NCBI RefSeq assembly: GCF_001422245.1
Contig: NZ_LMMM01000006.1
Location: 118,903-182,902 of the forward strand
Origin: Rhizobium sp. Leaf262
GTDB taxonomy: Bacteria; Pseudomonadota; Alphaproteobacteria; Rhizobiales; Rhizobiaceae
DNA length: 64,000 nt
Direction: 5' to 3'
Shown here: positions 25,484-35,092 of the stretch, in pieces
Layout: the number at the start of each line of letters is the position of its first letter
Position numbering within the stretch: position 1 is the stretch's first letter
Program-made: the position numbers and the translations under genes
The notes under the pieces: model-generated
Seen by the model: the letters and a program-made list of their open reading frames with translations, nothing else
Told to the model about the DNA's origin: nothing
Database searches by the model: none

Positions 25484-26229
25484 CAGGCATCCTCCCCAAG
25501 GTATATGGATTTGACGTGCGGATCCCTCGAAATCTCCGAGACTGTGCCTTCTGCGAAAAGAGCGCCGGCGGCGAGGACGGATATGCGATCAGCAAAGGAA
25601 AAGACCAAGTCCATATCGTGTTCGATCAGGATAACCGTCACATCGCCCGGAAGCTCCCGCACAATACCCAGGACTTCATGCCGCTCTTCCTCGGGAACAC
25701 CGGCGGCGGGCTCGTCGAGAAGCAAAACCTTGGGTCGCGTTGCAATGGCAAGCGCAATCTCCAAAAGGCGTTGCTTGCCATAGGGAAGCAAGTTGGTGGG
25801 AATTGCCATCACGTTGATCAGCCGGAAGCGCTCAAGAAGAACCGCCGCCTCGTCAGCGATTTCCCGCTCTGCCCACAGCGGGCGCCATGCTGATGGTCCT
25901 TTGCCTTGTCTCTGGGCAATCGCGAGCATGACCGAGTCAAGCGGCGTGAGGTCACCAAACAGCTGATTGATCTGGAAGGTCCGCGACATGCCGCGGCCAA
26001 CGCGTGAATGCGAGGAAAGGGCGGTAATGTCCTCTCCAGCCAAGAGAACTTGACCGCTATTGGGGACGTATACCCCCGTCAAAAGATTGATCAGTGTGGT
26101 CTTGCCGGCTCCGTTTGGTCCGATCAGTGCATGGCGAGCGCCCTGGGACACGCGGAGCGATACGTCGTTGGTTGCGACAAAGCCGCCGAATCGTTTGAAA
26201 AGCTTGCGCGTTTCGAGGGCTGGAGTCAT
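25483..26229 (-). CDS. livG: Liv-type ABC transporter ATPase (LivG)
   Basis: This 248-residue ABC ATPase has Walker A GPNGAGKTTLINLLTG, a divergent signature region LLPYGKQRLLEIALA in place of LSGGQ, as usual for LivG, and Walker B VLLLDEPAAGVPEEE. It pairs with LivF to drive the LivHM permease. It overlaps livM by 4 bp (ATGA). Confidence 0.92.
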   Translation of the reverse strand: MTPALETRKLFKRFGGFVATNDVSLRVSQGARHALIGPNGAGKTTLINLLTGVYVPNSGQVLLAGEDITALSSHSRVGRGMSRTFQINQLFGDLTPLDSVMLAIAQRQGKGPSAWRPLWAEREIADEAAVLLERFRLINVMAIPTNLLPYGKQRLLEIALAIATRPKVLLLDEPAAGVPEEERHEVLGIVRELPGDVTVILIEHDMDLVFSFADRISVLAAGALFAEGTVSEISRDPHVKSIYLGEDA

Positions 26230-27260
26230 TTGCTATCCTCCGTGGCATCGCCGACCTTGGTTCGCCGCATCCGGGCTCTTGAGCCGGGTAGGAGTATCTG
26301 CCAGCGGGTGATGCGCTCGCGCCCGATGAGAACAATCAGAATAAGGATTAGACCAACCCAGAACATCCAGTATTGCGGCGTGATCATCGATAACCAGTCG
26401 CGAAGTATCGAAAAGATCACCGCGCCAAAAATGCCCCCATAGAGATATCCAACGCCACCGATAACGAGAACCAGAAGCACGTCGGCGGAGCGGTGAAAGG
26501 CGAGAACGTCCGGAGAAACGAAGCTCGTGGTCTGCGTCAGAAGTGCGCCTGCCACACCCGCATAAGCAGCCGCAATCGTGTAGATGACGACGATCCGCCG
26601 CGTGGGCGAGATGCCCAGCATCGAGGCGCGGACGGGATTGCGTTTGATGGCCTTCAGCGAGAGGCCGAACGGCGAATTCACAATCCGGCGAGCCACATAC
26701 GTCAAGACGATAATCACGACCAGACAATAGATGTAGCCCGTACGCCCCCACAGATCGAACTCGAAAAAACCGAGGATTGGTGTGAACGTGACCCCGCTCA
26801 AGCCGTCAGCGCCGCCTGTCAACCAGGCGGCCTGGTTCACAACTTCTCCCAGCAGCATCGCGACGCCGAAGGTGGTCATCAGCCGCGTCAGGTCGGAGCC
26901 TCGCAACACCAGAAAACTGGTTGCAAGTCCGAATGCACCACTGACGATGCCAGCGACAACGAGCCCCGTAACCGGCTCCGTAATGTAATGTTTGGCGAAG
27001 AGGCCCGCGGTGTAAGCGCCCAAGCCGAAGAAAGCGGCATGGCCGAGTGAAACGATCCCAGCGTAACCAAGGATCAGATCGAGCGAGATGGCAAACAGTG
27101 CAAGGATTGCAATTTCCGTCAGGATCAACATTTTTGAGGGCAGAACAAAAATTGCCGCCACCGCCAGAGCCCAAAGGGCAATTTCCCAAATTTGCCATCG
27201 GCTCGATCGCTTGATCTGTGCGGTTGCGCGCGCAGTTATCGTGTTGTCGTCACCACTCAT
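26226..27260 (-). CDS. livM: Liv-type ABC transporter permease (LivM)
   Basis: This 344-residue inner-membrane permease has about eight to ten hydrophobic segments. The LivM hallmarks are YAGIVSLGHAAFFGLGAYTAG and the cytoplasmic coupling loop NSPFGLSLKAIKRNPVRASMLGI. The N-terminal 25 residues are polar. It overlaps livH by 4 bp. The last 30 residues are basic and cytoplasmic. Confidence 0.92.
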   Translation of the reverse strand: MSGDDNTITARATAQIKRSSRWQIWEIALWALAVAAIFVLPSKMLILTEIAILALFAISLDLILGYAGIVSLGHAAFFGLGAYTAGLFAKHYITEPVTGLVVAGIVSGAFGLATSFLVLRGSDLTRLMTTFGVAMLLGEVVNQAAWLTGGADGLSGVTFTPILGFFEFDLWGRTGYIYCLVVIIVLTYVARRIVNSPFGLSLKAIKRNPVRASMLGISPTRRIVVIYTIAAAYAGVAGALLTQTTSFVSPDVLAFHRSADVLLVLVIGGVGYLYGGIFGAVIFSILRDWLSMITPQYWMFWVGLILILIVLIGRERITRWQILLPGSRARMRRTKVGDATEDSK

Positions 27261-28114
27261 CGACTTCCTCGCGAAAACAATCCGTGCGGCCTAATGATCA
27301 GAACCAGGATCATGACGCCGTAGATGATGAAGGCACCGAGTTGCGGGACGTAATATTTGCCCGCCACATCGGCAACGCCCAGCAGAATTGCTGCAAGGAA
27401 GGGGCCCGTGATCGATGAGGTGCCGCCGACGGTGACGACGATCATGAAATAGATCAGGAATTGCAAAGGAAAGTTCGGGTCGAGCCCGAGAAGTTCCGTG
27501 CCTAAGGCACCCCCAAGTCCTGCGAGGCCTGAACCAAGTGCGAAGGTCAAAGCAAAAATGACGGAAACATTGATGCCGAGGCCGCGCGCGACGCGCCCAT
27601 CGTCCACGGCGGCTCGCAACTGGCTGCCAATGCGCGTACGTGTAAGCGCCAGTTGCAGGGCTACAACAAGCACAGCGCAAATGGCGATGATGAACAACCG
27701 GTATCGCCCGATGCCGATGCCGAGAAACTCAAAACGCCCGTTGAGCTCCGGCGGCAGATTGATCAACTGCTGCTGCCCGCCCATCAGATAATCCACTGCC
27801 GCGATCGACATGAAGACCAGCCCGATCGAAAACAGGACCTGGTCCAGATGTGGGGACGCATAGAGACGCTGATATAGGGTTCGTTCCAGCACAACCCCTA
27901 TGAGAGCGGTGACGAGAAAAGCAGCGGGCAGGCACCAGTAGAAGGATATGCCATAGCGGTTCATCATCACAACTGTGACATAGCCACCCGCCATGGCAAA
28001 TGCGCCGTGAGCCAGATTGATGAAATTCATCAATCCCAGAGTAATCGATAACCCGCAGGCCAGAACGAACAGCAGCATGCCGTAAGCAATGCCGTCAAAC
28101 AGGATTGTCAGCAT
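27257..28114 (-). CDS. livH: Liv-type ABC transporter permease (LivH)
   Basis: This 285-residue polytopic permease has the LivH hallmarks LGLMNFINLAHGAFAMAGGYV near the N-terminus and the coupling loop RTRIGSQLRAAVDDGRVARGLGI. It follows the binding-protein gene after about 50 bp and is coupled to livM. Confidence 0.92.
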   Translation of the reverse strand: MLTILFDGIAYGMLLFVLACGLSITLGLMNFINLAHGAFAMAGGYVTVVMMNRYGISFYWCLPAAFLVTALIGVVLERTLYQRLYASPHLDQVLFSIGLVFMSIAAVDYLMGGQQQLINLPPELNGRFEFLGIGIGRYRLFIIAICAVLVVALQLALTRTRIGSQLRAAVDDGRVARGLGINVSVIFALTFALGSGLAGLGGALGTELLGLDPNFPLQFLIYFMIVVTVGGTSSITGPFLAAILLGVADVAGKYYVPQLGAFIIYGVMILVLIIRPHGLFSRGSR

Positions 28115-28164
28115 GGTCCCTCACGATTTCCGAGCCGCATTACTTTTACGGCTTCCGTTGACGC

Positions 28165-29334
28165 TTATTGGGCTGGCGTATTCGGGTCACGGACCTTCGG
28201 GAAAGTAGCAAATTCAACGTTGTAGAGTTCACCGCCGACGTCTTTGACTTCGCGCATATATATATCTTGGACGATGTCGTGCGTAACCGGGTCGATCGTA
28301 ATGGGTCCGCGAGGGCTCATCCATTGCATACCCTTCATGGCCTCGATCAGCTTGGTACCATCGGTATCGCCACCGGTTTTATCTATGGCTGCGTAAGCGA
28401 GATGCATGGCATCATAGCCGCCGACAGACATGAAGTTCGGACGCATGTTTTTGTTCGCCTTGCGAACTTGCGCGACATAGGCCGCATTTTCCGGGCTGTC
28501 GTGGCTGGCAGAGTAAAAATGCCCTGTGATGACGCCAAGCGCGGGCTTTCCCATTCCATTAAGGAGATCGTCATCCGTGACGTCACCGGTTGCGATCAAC
28601 TTGATGCCTGCATCAGTCAAACCGCGATCGGCAAATTGCTTCATGAACGATGAGCCTACACCCGAAGGAACGAAGGCGAAAACGGCGTCGGGCTTTGCAT
28701 CCCGCACACGCTGCAGGAACGGGGCGAAGTCAGGATTGGCCAATGGCACGCGCACCGCCTCGACAATCTCGCCGCCTTCCTTCTTGAACTGATCCGTGAA
28801 GCCTTTTTCGATATCGATACCGGGGCCATAGTCGGAAACCAACGTCACGACGCGTTTCAAGTTGTTTTGGACTGCCCATGTTGCAACAGGAACCGCCGAC
28901 TGCGGGCCAGCCATGCTGGTGCGCACGAAGTATGGCGACTGTTTCATGATCGCCGAGGTCGTTGCCGACGTGATGATCGCAGGGATTTTTGCTTGATTGA
29001 GGACTGGCGCAACGGACATGGCAAGCGGCGTCAGGCCAAACCCAGCAAGGATATTGACACCGTCGTTCACGACGAGTTCCTGCGCGATGCGACGTGTCTG
29101 ATCAGCCGTTCCGGCGTCATCGCGCAGAACAAGTTCGATCTTCTTGCCGCCTGCCTTATCGCCATGAAGTGCCATGTATGCACGAGCGCCCGCTTCAACC
29201 TGCCGTCCCGTCGAGGCAAATGGGCCCGTCATTGGCAGGATAAGGCCGATCTTCACCGTATCTTCAGCCAGGGCCGGCACGGCTAAAACCATGGAAACGA
29301 TCGTCGATACAATGAATAAGCGCTTGGTAATCAT
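28165..29334 (-). CDS. livK: Periplasmic substrate-binding protein of Liv-type transporter
   Basis: This 389-residue type I periplasmic binding protein has a Sec signal peptide (MITKRLFIVSTIVSMVLAVPALA-E, cut near residue 23) and the family opening VKIGLILPMTGPFASTGRQVEAGARAYM, described by its ends. It lacks the Cys pair typical of leucine-binding LivK. With the aromatic genes alongside and operator E upstream, an aromatic acid ligand is more likely than a branched-chain amino acid (inference). It starts the five-gene transporter operon. Confidence 0.88.
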   Translation of the reverse strand: MITKRLFIVSTIVSMVLAVPALAEDTVKIGLILPMTGPFASTGRQVEAGARAYMALHGDKAGGKKIELVLRDDAGTADQTRRIAQELVVNDGVNILAGFGLTPLAMSVAPVLNQAKIPAIITSATTSAIMKQSPYFVRTSMAGPQSAVPVATWAVQNNLKRVVTLVSDYGPGIDIEKGFTDQFKKEGGEIVEAVRVPLANPDFAPFLQRVRDAKPDAVFAFVPSGVGSSFMKQFADRGLTDAGIKLIATGDVTDDDLLNGMGKPALGVITGHFYSASHDSPENAAYVAQVRKANKNMRPNFMSVGGYDAMHLAYAAIDKTGGDTDGTKLIEAMKGMQWMSPRGPITIDPVTHDIVQDIYMREVKDVGGELYNVEFATFPKVRDPNTPAQ

Positions 29335-30101
29335 TAGAATCCTCCCGTTTGGTCAATAAAACCTCCGTCATCCGGAGGGCGCTAGGGAGAGCAAGCTTTC
29401 ACCACTCCTCAAGGTGAAAACGACCCCAGCCATATAAGGCCCCACAATTATGTATACATTTTTTGATAATTGACACAAGTGCTTCTCGCTCAGTCCGCGA
29501 GTATGCGTAAAGGCCGCCGCCACGTTTAGCCGTCATACCTCGTCCAACGGATCGCGACGTAACTAAGGCCCGTCTCAATGACGATGATCAACGATGGTGA
29601 GCGATTGGACTTGGTTAGCGAAAGCACAAAAGTGCGAGGTAGAGCCGTATGTTCTGGCGAAGCTTAAAATCTTTCCGTGCATACAATTAAAGGTGAGCCG
29701 CACATGTTAACGCAAGACGGCACCCTTTATCGTCAGTGCAGCAAGATCGAAATCATGTCCCGAAAACTGGCGACACATTCATGTCCGTCAAGATAGTAGC
29801 GTCCGCACCTTTATGTCTGCCACCGACATCGCTGCAACCGTCATCTTCTATAAATCAGCGAATGTCCGTGGAGAATGCGCGACTGTCAGTCACGTCTTTT
29901 TTAATCGAAAAACCTACCACTAGGTCCATCAAATAATCGATCATCAAGATCAATACTCGAAGATCAGAAGAGTGTATGCGTCGAATAGGCTCTGGACGTC
30001 GACAGAGTGCCGCCCGTGCGTCTGATATCGGAGCAAGTTATTGATTATAGGAAGCAAACAGGGACAAAACCCTTAAGGAGCCTTGTCTGTCTCAGACGTC
30101 G
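29335..30101 (+). other. Long intergenic region between transporter operon and tRNA-Ser
   Basis: About 770 bp hold operator E at 29450-29459 and the promoter of the transporter operon. The remaining 600 bp show only short open frames without ribosome sites or family-like sequence. I see no RNA gene or repeat I can support. Confidence 0.5.
29450..29459. promoter_or_regulatory. Palindromic operator E (ATGTATACAT)
   Basis: An exact copy of the palindrome lies 116 bp upstream of the substrate-binding protein ATG. It links the transporter to the same regulon as the O-demethylase, ligAB and gal operons. Confidence 0.65.
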
Positions 30102-30239
30102 ATGGCGGAGAGGGTGGGATTTGAACCCACGATACCCTTGCAGGTATGCCGCATTTCGAGTGCGGTGCATTCGACCACTCTGCCACCTCTCCGCGGGCAC
30201 GATTTTTGGGGTCGTGCGGGCGTTCTCTTAGCTAGCAAT
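30102..30239. repeat. Left copy of 138-bp direct repeat (island end, attL/attR type)
   Basis: The 138 bp here recur at 47931-48068 with two differences (30122 T versus C, 30208 G versus A). The repeat contains the whole tRNA-Ser and 47 bp beyond its 5' end, including a GCACGA/TCGTGC hairpin. It marks the left end of the 17.8-kb island. Confidence 0.9.
30103..30192 (-). tRNA. tRNA-Ser (anticodon CGA), left copy
   Basis: This 90-nt class II tRNA begins GGAGAGG (acceptor) and ends CCTCTCC-G-CCA with CCA encoded. The anticodon loop reads CTCGAAA (CGA, serine). The long variable arm, expected for tRNA-Ser, lies between the anticodon stem and the T arm. The T loop is GTTCAAATC. A second copy with T loop GTTCGAATC is at 47932-48021. 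Confidence 0.95.
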
Positions 30240-30316
30240 CAGGGTTGCGGGACAGGGATCACTACAGGCGAGTATTCGTCAAGCTGGCACGCCGAATGTG
30301 GCCGCTGTGTGCCTCT

Positions 30317-32998
30317 TCAACCCATCCTCGACCGGGCCATCAAGCCGGCAAAGCTCGCATTCTCTCGGATGTCGCTATCCGCCACCAAGGCGTAACCCCA
30401 AGGCTTTCCGTCGGTCTCCTTGGCGAGGTCAGTCGCATATTGCACCCATTTCACCGCAGCGCGTGCCTTCTCGACCACGATGGGATCCTGCATATCACGG
30501 TCAGACTTCACCTCGACTATCAGTTTCTCCGTCAGCGTTTCCACGACGAAGTCCGGCTCGTATGCCTTGCCGGCGCGATACTCGATCTGGAACTGGCCAG
30601 CAGCCGGTTTCAACCACCGCTCAACGTCTTTCTCGGCCTCGTGATCTATCAGAGCAGCAAAACGGCGCTCTGCATCAGAGTCGAACTTGTGTTGCAGGTA
30701 GGGGCTCTTTTTGGTCCCATAGAAAACGTAGCTGCCGGTGTCTGAGAGCGGCTTGGCCGCCTGGTCGATCGGCAGACGCTTTGCAGTCGAATAGACGGCA
30801 TAGGATTGGGAGCGGAGCATTCGGAACGAGCGGACTATCTTCGCCCGATAGTCCGTCGGAGTCTCGCGGTAGTGAGCCTTCATATGTTCAAAAATGACCT
30901 GCGCCAGGGTTCTGCCATGGGCGAGGGCAACGTTCTCGACATCGTCCTCTGTTTCTAGATAACTCCGCAGATGTGAGACCATCTGGCCAGCAAGCTTGTA
31001 TAGAAGATCCGCTTGGCTGTCGTAGTCGACCTGATCCATGTCGATGAGATGTTTGACGATGTAATTCTCGATCCGCGCCTCTTTCGGCGCGCTGACGGAC
31101 CGGGCTAACTCTCTTTGGGATTGGTCTCGCAAATTGCGGATACGGATACGATCCGAAATTGGCTGATGCCGCACGCTCGACAAATTGCTGAGGTCGAAAT
31201 CCTCAAACCAGAAGTTCACTTCGCGGCTCGGGATCACCACAATTTCCGGAATTTCGATCGTGTTCTCGGCGATGCTGGCGGTGACAATGCCGACGATCTT
31301 TTGAAAGTCTGGTTCGACGAGCACACCTTCCAAATGACCCTGCACCTGCTCGCGGTGCACTCGGCGGATGTCGGCGACGAGTTCCGCCTGCACCTCCGGC
31401 TTGGTCAGATCTTGGACGCCCCCAGCAAGCGTGCGCTCATACTTCTTGGTAATGAAATCGATCGCCGTTGCCGCGACCTCACGATCATCCGGATGGTCGA
31501 ACACGAGGGGCTGCCCGTCGTCATCCATACCTTTGCGTTGGCCGGTCAGCATTGCTTCGATCGCGGTCGGTATCTCGACGACATAAGAGGTCTCCGGCTT
31601 CACATCGCCAGACGGCCCGATGGTGATGGCACGCATCTGAACCAGCGAGTCCGACTCCTTTGCCTTGCGGATAACTTCATCGAAGCGGTCATGCGCAATG
31701 ACGGTCAAGGTGTCGACGAAATCGTTGCCCGTCCGCTCGCCATAGGGAAGACGTAGTCCGCGACCGAGCGTCTGTTCTGTCAGGATGTCGGACGCTGATG
31801 CCCGCAACGGCACGATCGTATACAGATTGGTTACGTCCCAGCCTTCTTTGAGCTTGTTGACATGAATGACGATCTCGGTCCTGTCGTCACTCTCGAGGCT
31901 CACTAGGCGTGACACGGCCTCGTCGCTTTCTTCTCCCTTGAGGTTAGAATGTATCTCGATCACGCGGCCCTTGTAGGCACCTTTCAGGAACTTATCATCT
32001 TCGACCCGCATCCGGATCTGGCTTGCATGTCTTGTGTCCTGGGCCACGACAAGGATGAACGGGTGAACACGCTTACGGCTTGTTTTACGGGCGTAGAGGT
32101 CGAGCTGCGTCTTCACTTCCTCGTGGTAGTGAATTCCGTCCTCGAGCATGATCATCTCCAGATCGTCTTGGGAATAATCCTGGGGGCGGAAGTCAACGCG
32201 GGTGGCAACGGCTGGCTCCTTGACGTAGCCGTCGGCCATGGCGTCGCCCAGACCGTATTGATAGATTACATTGCTGAACGCCTTGGACTTTGTCCCCACG
32301 GATTTTGGCGTTGCCGTTAGCTCGAGACCGAGAACTGGCTTCAGTTCGCTGATGGCCTTCATGCCTGCATTAGCGCGATAACGGTGCGCTTCGTCCATCA
32401 ACATCACGAGGTCGGGCAATTCCGCCAGATAGTCAAAATAAGTTTGTCCAAGGTATTCCCGCATCGTGCGGATACGGCCCTTATCCTTGTTGATCTTATC
32501 GACATTGAAGATGTTGATAATGACTTCATTGCCGAAAAGGTCGGAGCCCCGAATGCCGCGTCCTTCCTCCCAGGTATCGCCGGTGACGATGATGGGCGGA
32601 CGCTGAGCAAATTCGGCAATGCCACGAAACACGTATTTCGGCGATGACTGCCGTGAGAAGTCGGCCACCAGCTTGTCATAAATAGTGGTGTTCGGCGCGA
32701 GCACGAAGAAGTTCTTCGACCGGCCAGTCAGGTAGAGGTAGCTGATGAAGGCGCCCATCAGGCGCGTCTTGCCCACGCCAGTGGCGAGCGCGAAGCAGAG
32801 TGACGGGAAGTCTCGCTCAAACTCCTCGACGCTCGGCCATTGTTTCTGCACGGTCTGGAGGGTTTCGGCTAGATCTTCCTCCTTGCCGAGAGGGACAACC
32901 TCTAGCAGCTCGGCCAGAATGTTCAGGGCCTGCTCTTGCGGTTTTCTGAGCGAGAGGCGCTGGGCGATCTGCCGGCGGATGCGTTCCGGATGGATCAT
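30317..32998 (-). CDS. res: Type III-like restriction subunit (DEAD/DEAH helicase with C-terminal PD-(D/E)XK nuclease)
   Basis: This 893-residue protein combines an SF2 helicase with a nuclease. Walker A is ATGVGKTRL (about residues 71-79), the DEAH box is MDEAHRYRA, motif III-like is LELTATPKS, and motif VI is QTLGRGLRLP. The C-terminus shows YEPDFVVET and LIVEVKSD (about 810-830), the D...ExK core of a PD-(D/E)XK nuclease as in type III Res proteins. It starts 3 bp after the Mod stop and is last in the four-gene operon, ending 78 bp from the island boundary. It should cut DNA in an ATP-dependent way in complex with Mod. No frameshift is seen. Confidence 0.9.
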   Translation of the reverse strand: MIHPERIRRQIAQRLSLRKPQEQALNILAELLEVVPLGKEEDLAETLQTVQKQWPSVEEFERDFPSLCFALATGVGKTRLMGAFISYLYLTGRSKNFFVLAPNTTIYDKLVADFSRQSSPKYVFRGIAEFAQRPPIIVTGDTWEEGRGIRGSDLFGNEVIINIFNVDKINKDKGRIRTMREYLGQTYFDYLAELPDLVMLMDEAHRYRANAGMKAISELKPVLGLELTATPKSVGTKSKAFSNVIYQYGLGDAMADGYVKEPAVATRVDFRPQDYSQDDLEMIMLEDGIHYHEEVKTQLDLYARKTSRKRVHPFILVVAQDTRHASQIRMRVEDDKFLKGAYKGRVIEIHSNLKGEESDEAVSRLVSLESDDRTEIVIHVNKLKEGWDVTNLYTIVPLRASASDILTEQTLGRGLRLPYGERTGNDFVDTLTVIAHDRFDEVIRKAKESDSLVQMRAITIGPSGDVKPETSYVVEIPTAIEAMLTGQRKGMDDDGQPLVFDHPDDREVAATAIDFITKKYERTLAGGVQDLTKPEVQAELVADIRRVHREQVQGHLEGVLVEPDFQKIVGIVTASIAENTIEIPEIVVIPSREVNFWFEDFDLSNLSSVRHQPISDRIRIRNLRDQSQRELARSVSAPKEARIENYIVKHLIDMDQVDYDSQADLLYKLAGQMVSHLRSYLETEDDVENVALAHGRTLAQVIFEHMKAHYRETPTDYRAKIVRSFRMLRSQSYAVYSTAKRLPIDQAAKPLSDTGSYVFYGTKKSPYLQHKFDSDAERRFAALIDHEAEKDVERWLKPAAGQFQIEYRAGKAYEPDFVVETLTEKLIVEVKSDRDMQDPIVVEKARAAVKWVQYATDLAKETDGKPWGYALVADSDIRENASFAGLMARSRMG

Positions 32999-33001
32999 GT
33001 C

Positions 33002-34753
33002 TCAGCCCTCGCTCTTGTCAGCATCAGTGCCTAGGTCATCGAAGAGATCGAGTCCGCTCAGATCAGCGAACCGATCCTTGGCAGCAATCTTCTTCCTGCG
33101 TTTCGGCGCTGCCAACTCCTTCGATGCCGACTCGAGCTCCTCGTGGCCGTCATCGTCCGCCAGCGGTAGCTTGGCGATGTTCAGGGAATAATCGTCACGC
33201 CCCCATTCGCATTGCGTGAGGATGGCCGACGGGATCTTGACCAGGATCAGGTTCTCGAAACTGTCCGGATTGGCACTAAAGGCCTTGCAGCAGACGACGA
33301 GCGACCGCTCTGGCCCGACATCCTCGGAAATCTTGCGGCAAGCCTCATGGGTTAGCTGCTGCGTGGTGACGTAGATGAAGGATTTTTCAGTCGCGAGACC
33401 ATGGTTCCAGTATTCCTCCGCGAGCAGACTCGGCGCATACGTATAACCCATGTGCTTGCACATGGCCTCTGCCAGCATGGCGGGATTGTAGGCCTTGCTG
33501 ATCACCCAGTTGCCGTATTTGTCCTGCTCCAGGAGAGAAGGCGCGAGATTGAAGTAACGGAAGCCTCCGCCGCCCTTCCAGCCGCAAGCCTCAGTGACCC
33601 CGCCATTATCATCACCGTCGATGACTTTCTTCATGCGTGGCAGAATATGTGTGTAACAATGCTCACCGAGCTCGACCATGATCCATCGACGGCCCATTTT
33701 GTGCGCGACGGCGCCGGTAGTGCCGGAACCGGCGAAGGAGTCGAGCACGAGGTCGCCTGCGCTGGTCGCGATCTCCAGAATACGAGATATTAGCTTCTCG
33801 GGTTTAGGCGTTGGAAACGGATCCGCTGCAATCAAAGCTTTGGCTTCACGCTTGGCGTCCTGGGTATGTCCAACCTCGTCATATAGCCATATCGTCTGTG
33901 GAACCGTTCCACTCCTCTTAAGTTCGCTCAAATATTTCTTAAGTCGAGGAGTGCTGTTATTTCCAGATTTTCCCCAATATATGCGATTTTCTGCTACATT
34001 TTTTTCATGTTTCGATCGTTCGAATGCCCAAACACGAGAGCGATTCGGCCAGATTTTTTCTCCTGAATTTGGGTTTGTAATCTCGTAGTAGAGGTTTGGA
34101 CGCTCGTCGGCTGTTTTCGCACACGTATAGTTGTCACTCATCCACGGCCCGCGAGGGTCATTATCCGGATTTTTGTAGAGTGTGTCCTGGGCGACAGTTC
34201 TGGCGAGAGGCCTAGGCCTCCAGGCTTCTTTTTCTTTGGCGTAGACTAGGATGTGATCATGGTTTTCACTTAGCCACAGAGCGTCGTTCGATGGCGCATA
34301 TTTCTTCTGCCAAACCACGTTGGAAACGAAATTTCTTCTACCAAACACTTCGTCACACAACACCTTAAGGTAATGGGCCTCATTGTCATCAGCTGAAATC
34401 CAGATTGAGCCGTCATTCGCCAAAATCGATTGCAGGATTTCAAGCCTGTCACGCAGCAAGCTAAGCCAGACGGAGTGTTCGAGCCCATCGTCATAATGCG
34501 TGAAAGCACTACCCGTGTTATAGGGCGGATCGATATAAATGCATTTGACCTGTCCCTCATACTGCCTCTCGAGTGCCTTAAGAGCGAGCAGGTTGTCACC
34601 CTTGATCAGCATGTTGTCGAAGATGTCCGTCTCTGATCGGCGGAAGGCAGCATGATAGCTTCTGGCCGGGTCCTCGATGACGATCCGCGGCTCGAGCTTC
34701 GGCCGCTCGTCCTTGCCGATCCAGGTCAATTCAAGCTTGATCTTCTTAGACAT
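33002..34753 (-). CDS. mod: Type III-like adenine-specific DNA methyltransferase (Mod)
   Basis: This 583-residue beta-class N6-adenine methyltransferase has motif IV DPPYNTG first (YIDPPYNTGSAF) and motif I DSFAGSGTTG later, which is the beta order. A target-recognition region of about 150 residues lies between them. The C-terminal extension has Lys-rich and acidic tracts. The start MSKKIKLELTWIGK at 34753 is preceded by GGAAAG; the open frame extends 54 codons further upstream but that part is not family-like. It provides site specificity for the adjacent Res. It sits after a GreA-like gene and a SNF2 helicase, which a standard two-gene type III system does not have. Confidence 0.9.
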   Translation of the reverse strand: MSKKIKLELTWIGKDERPKLEPRIVIEDPARSYHAAFRRSETDIFDNMLIKGDNLLALKALERQYEGQVKCIYIDPPYNTGSAFTHYDDGLEHSVWLSLLRDRLEILQSILANDGSIWISADDNEAHYLKVLCDEVFGRRNFVSNVVWQKKYAPSNDALWLSENHDHILVYAKEKEAWRPRPLARTVAQDTLYKNPDNDPRGPWMSDNYTCAKTADERPNLYYEITNPNSGEKIWPNRSRVWAFERSKHEKNVAENRIYWGKSGNNSTPRLKKYLSELKRSGTVPQTIWLYDEVGHTQDAKREAKALIAADPFPTPKPEKLISRILEIATSAGDLVLDSFAGSGTTGAVAHKMGRRWIMVELGEHCYTHILPRMKKVIDGDDNGGVTEACGWKGGGGFRYFNLAPSLLEQDKYGNWVISKAYNPAMLAEAMCKHMGYTYAPSLLAEEYWNHGLATEKSFIYVTTQQLTHEACRKISEDVGPERSLVVCCKAFSANPDSFENLILVKIPSAILTQCEWGRDDYSLNIAKLPLADDDGHEELESASKELAAPKRRKKIAAKDRFADLSGLDLFDDLGTDADKSEG

Positions 34754-35092
34754 CAGTCTTTCCGTCTTCCGCGTGATGGCGCCGGCACGGTTGGGCCCCG
34801 GCCATGGCTTCATATCCGGTCTATCGGTATATGCCTGTAGACGGAACCCGCGCGCATAACAAACTGGCCCCTCACTCGCTTGCGGAGCAAGTTTTCCACG
34901 CGCTTGTGATGGCAACAGCGTGATCTACCGCTCGGTCGGCATGCGATATAGCGAAACTGCCGCCATCCACCTTTCCGAATAATATAGGAGCGAGACATGA
35001 TCTGCTTCGACCGGTCGATTCCTCGCGTCGATGACTTGCATGGCTTGTGCAGCTTTTGGCTTCGCCGGGGCAAGAGGTTGCCGATTATCGTC
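34754..35092 (-). other. Gap inside the four-gene operon
   Basis: About 340 bp separate the GreA-like gene from mod. The sequence is GC-rich and shows no convincing gene or terminator. It may hold an internal promoter, so that mod-res can be expressed apart from the SNF2/GreA-like pair. Confidence 0.4.

Noticed and set aside
30317..34753. Plain two-gene type III restriction-modification system
   Set aside because: Mod and res do look type III, but the upstream SNF2 and GreA-like genes are on the same strand and tightly spaced, so treating mod-res alone would hide the larger unit.
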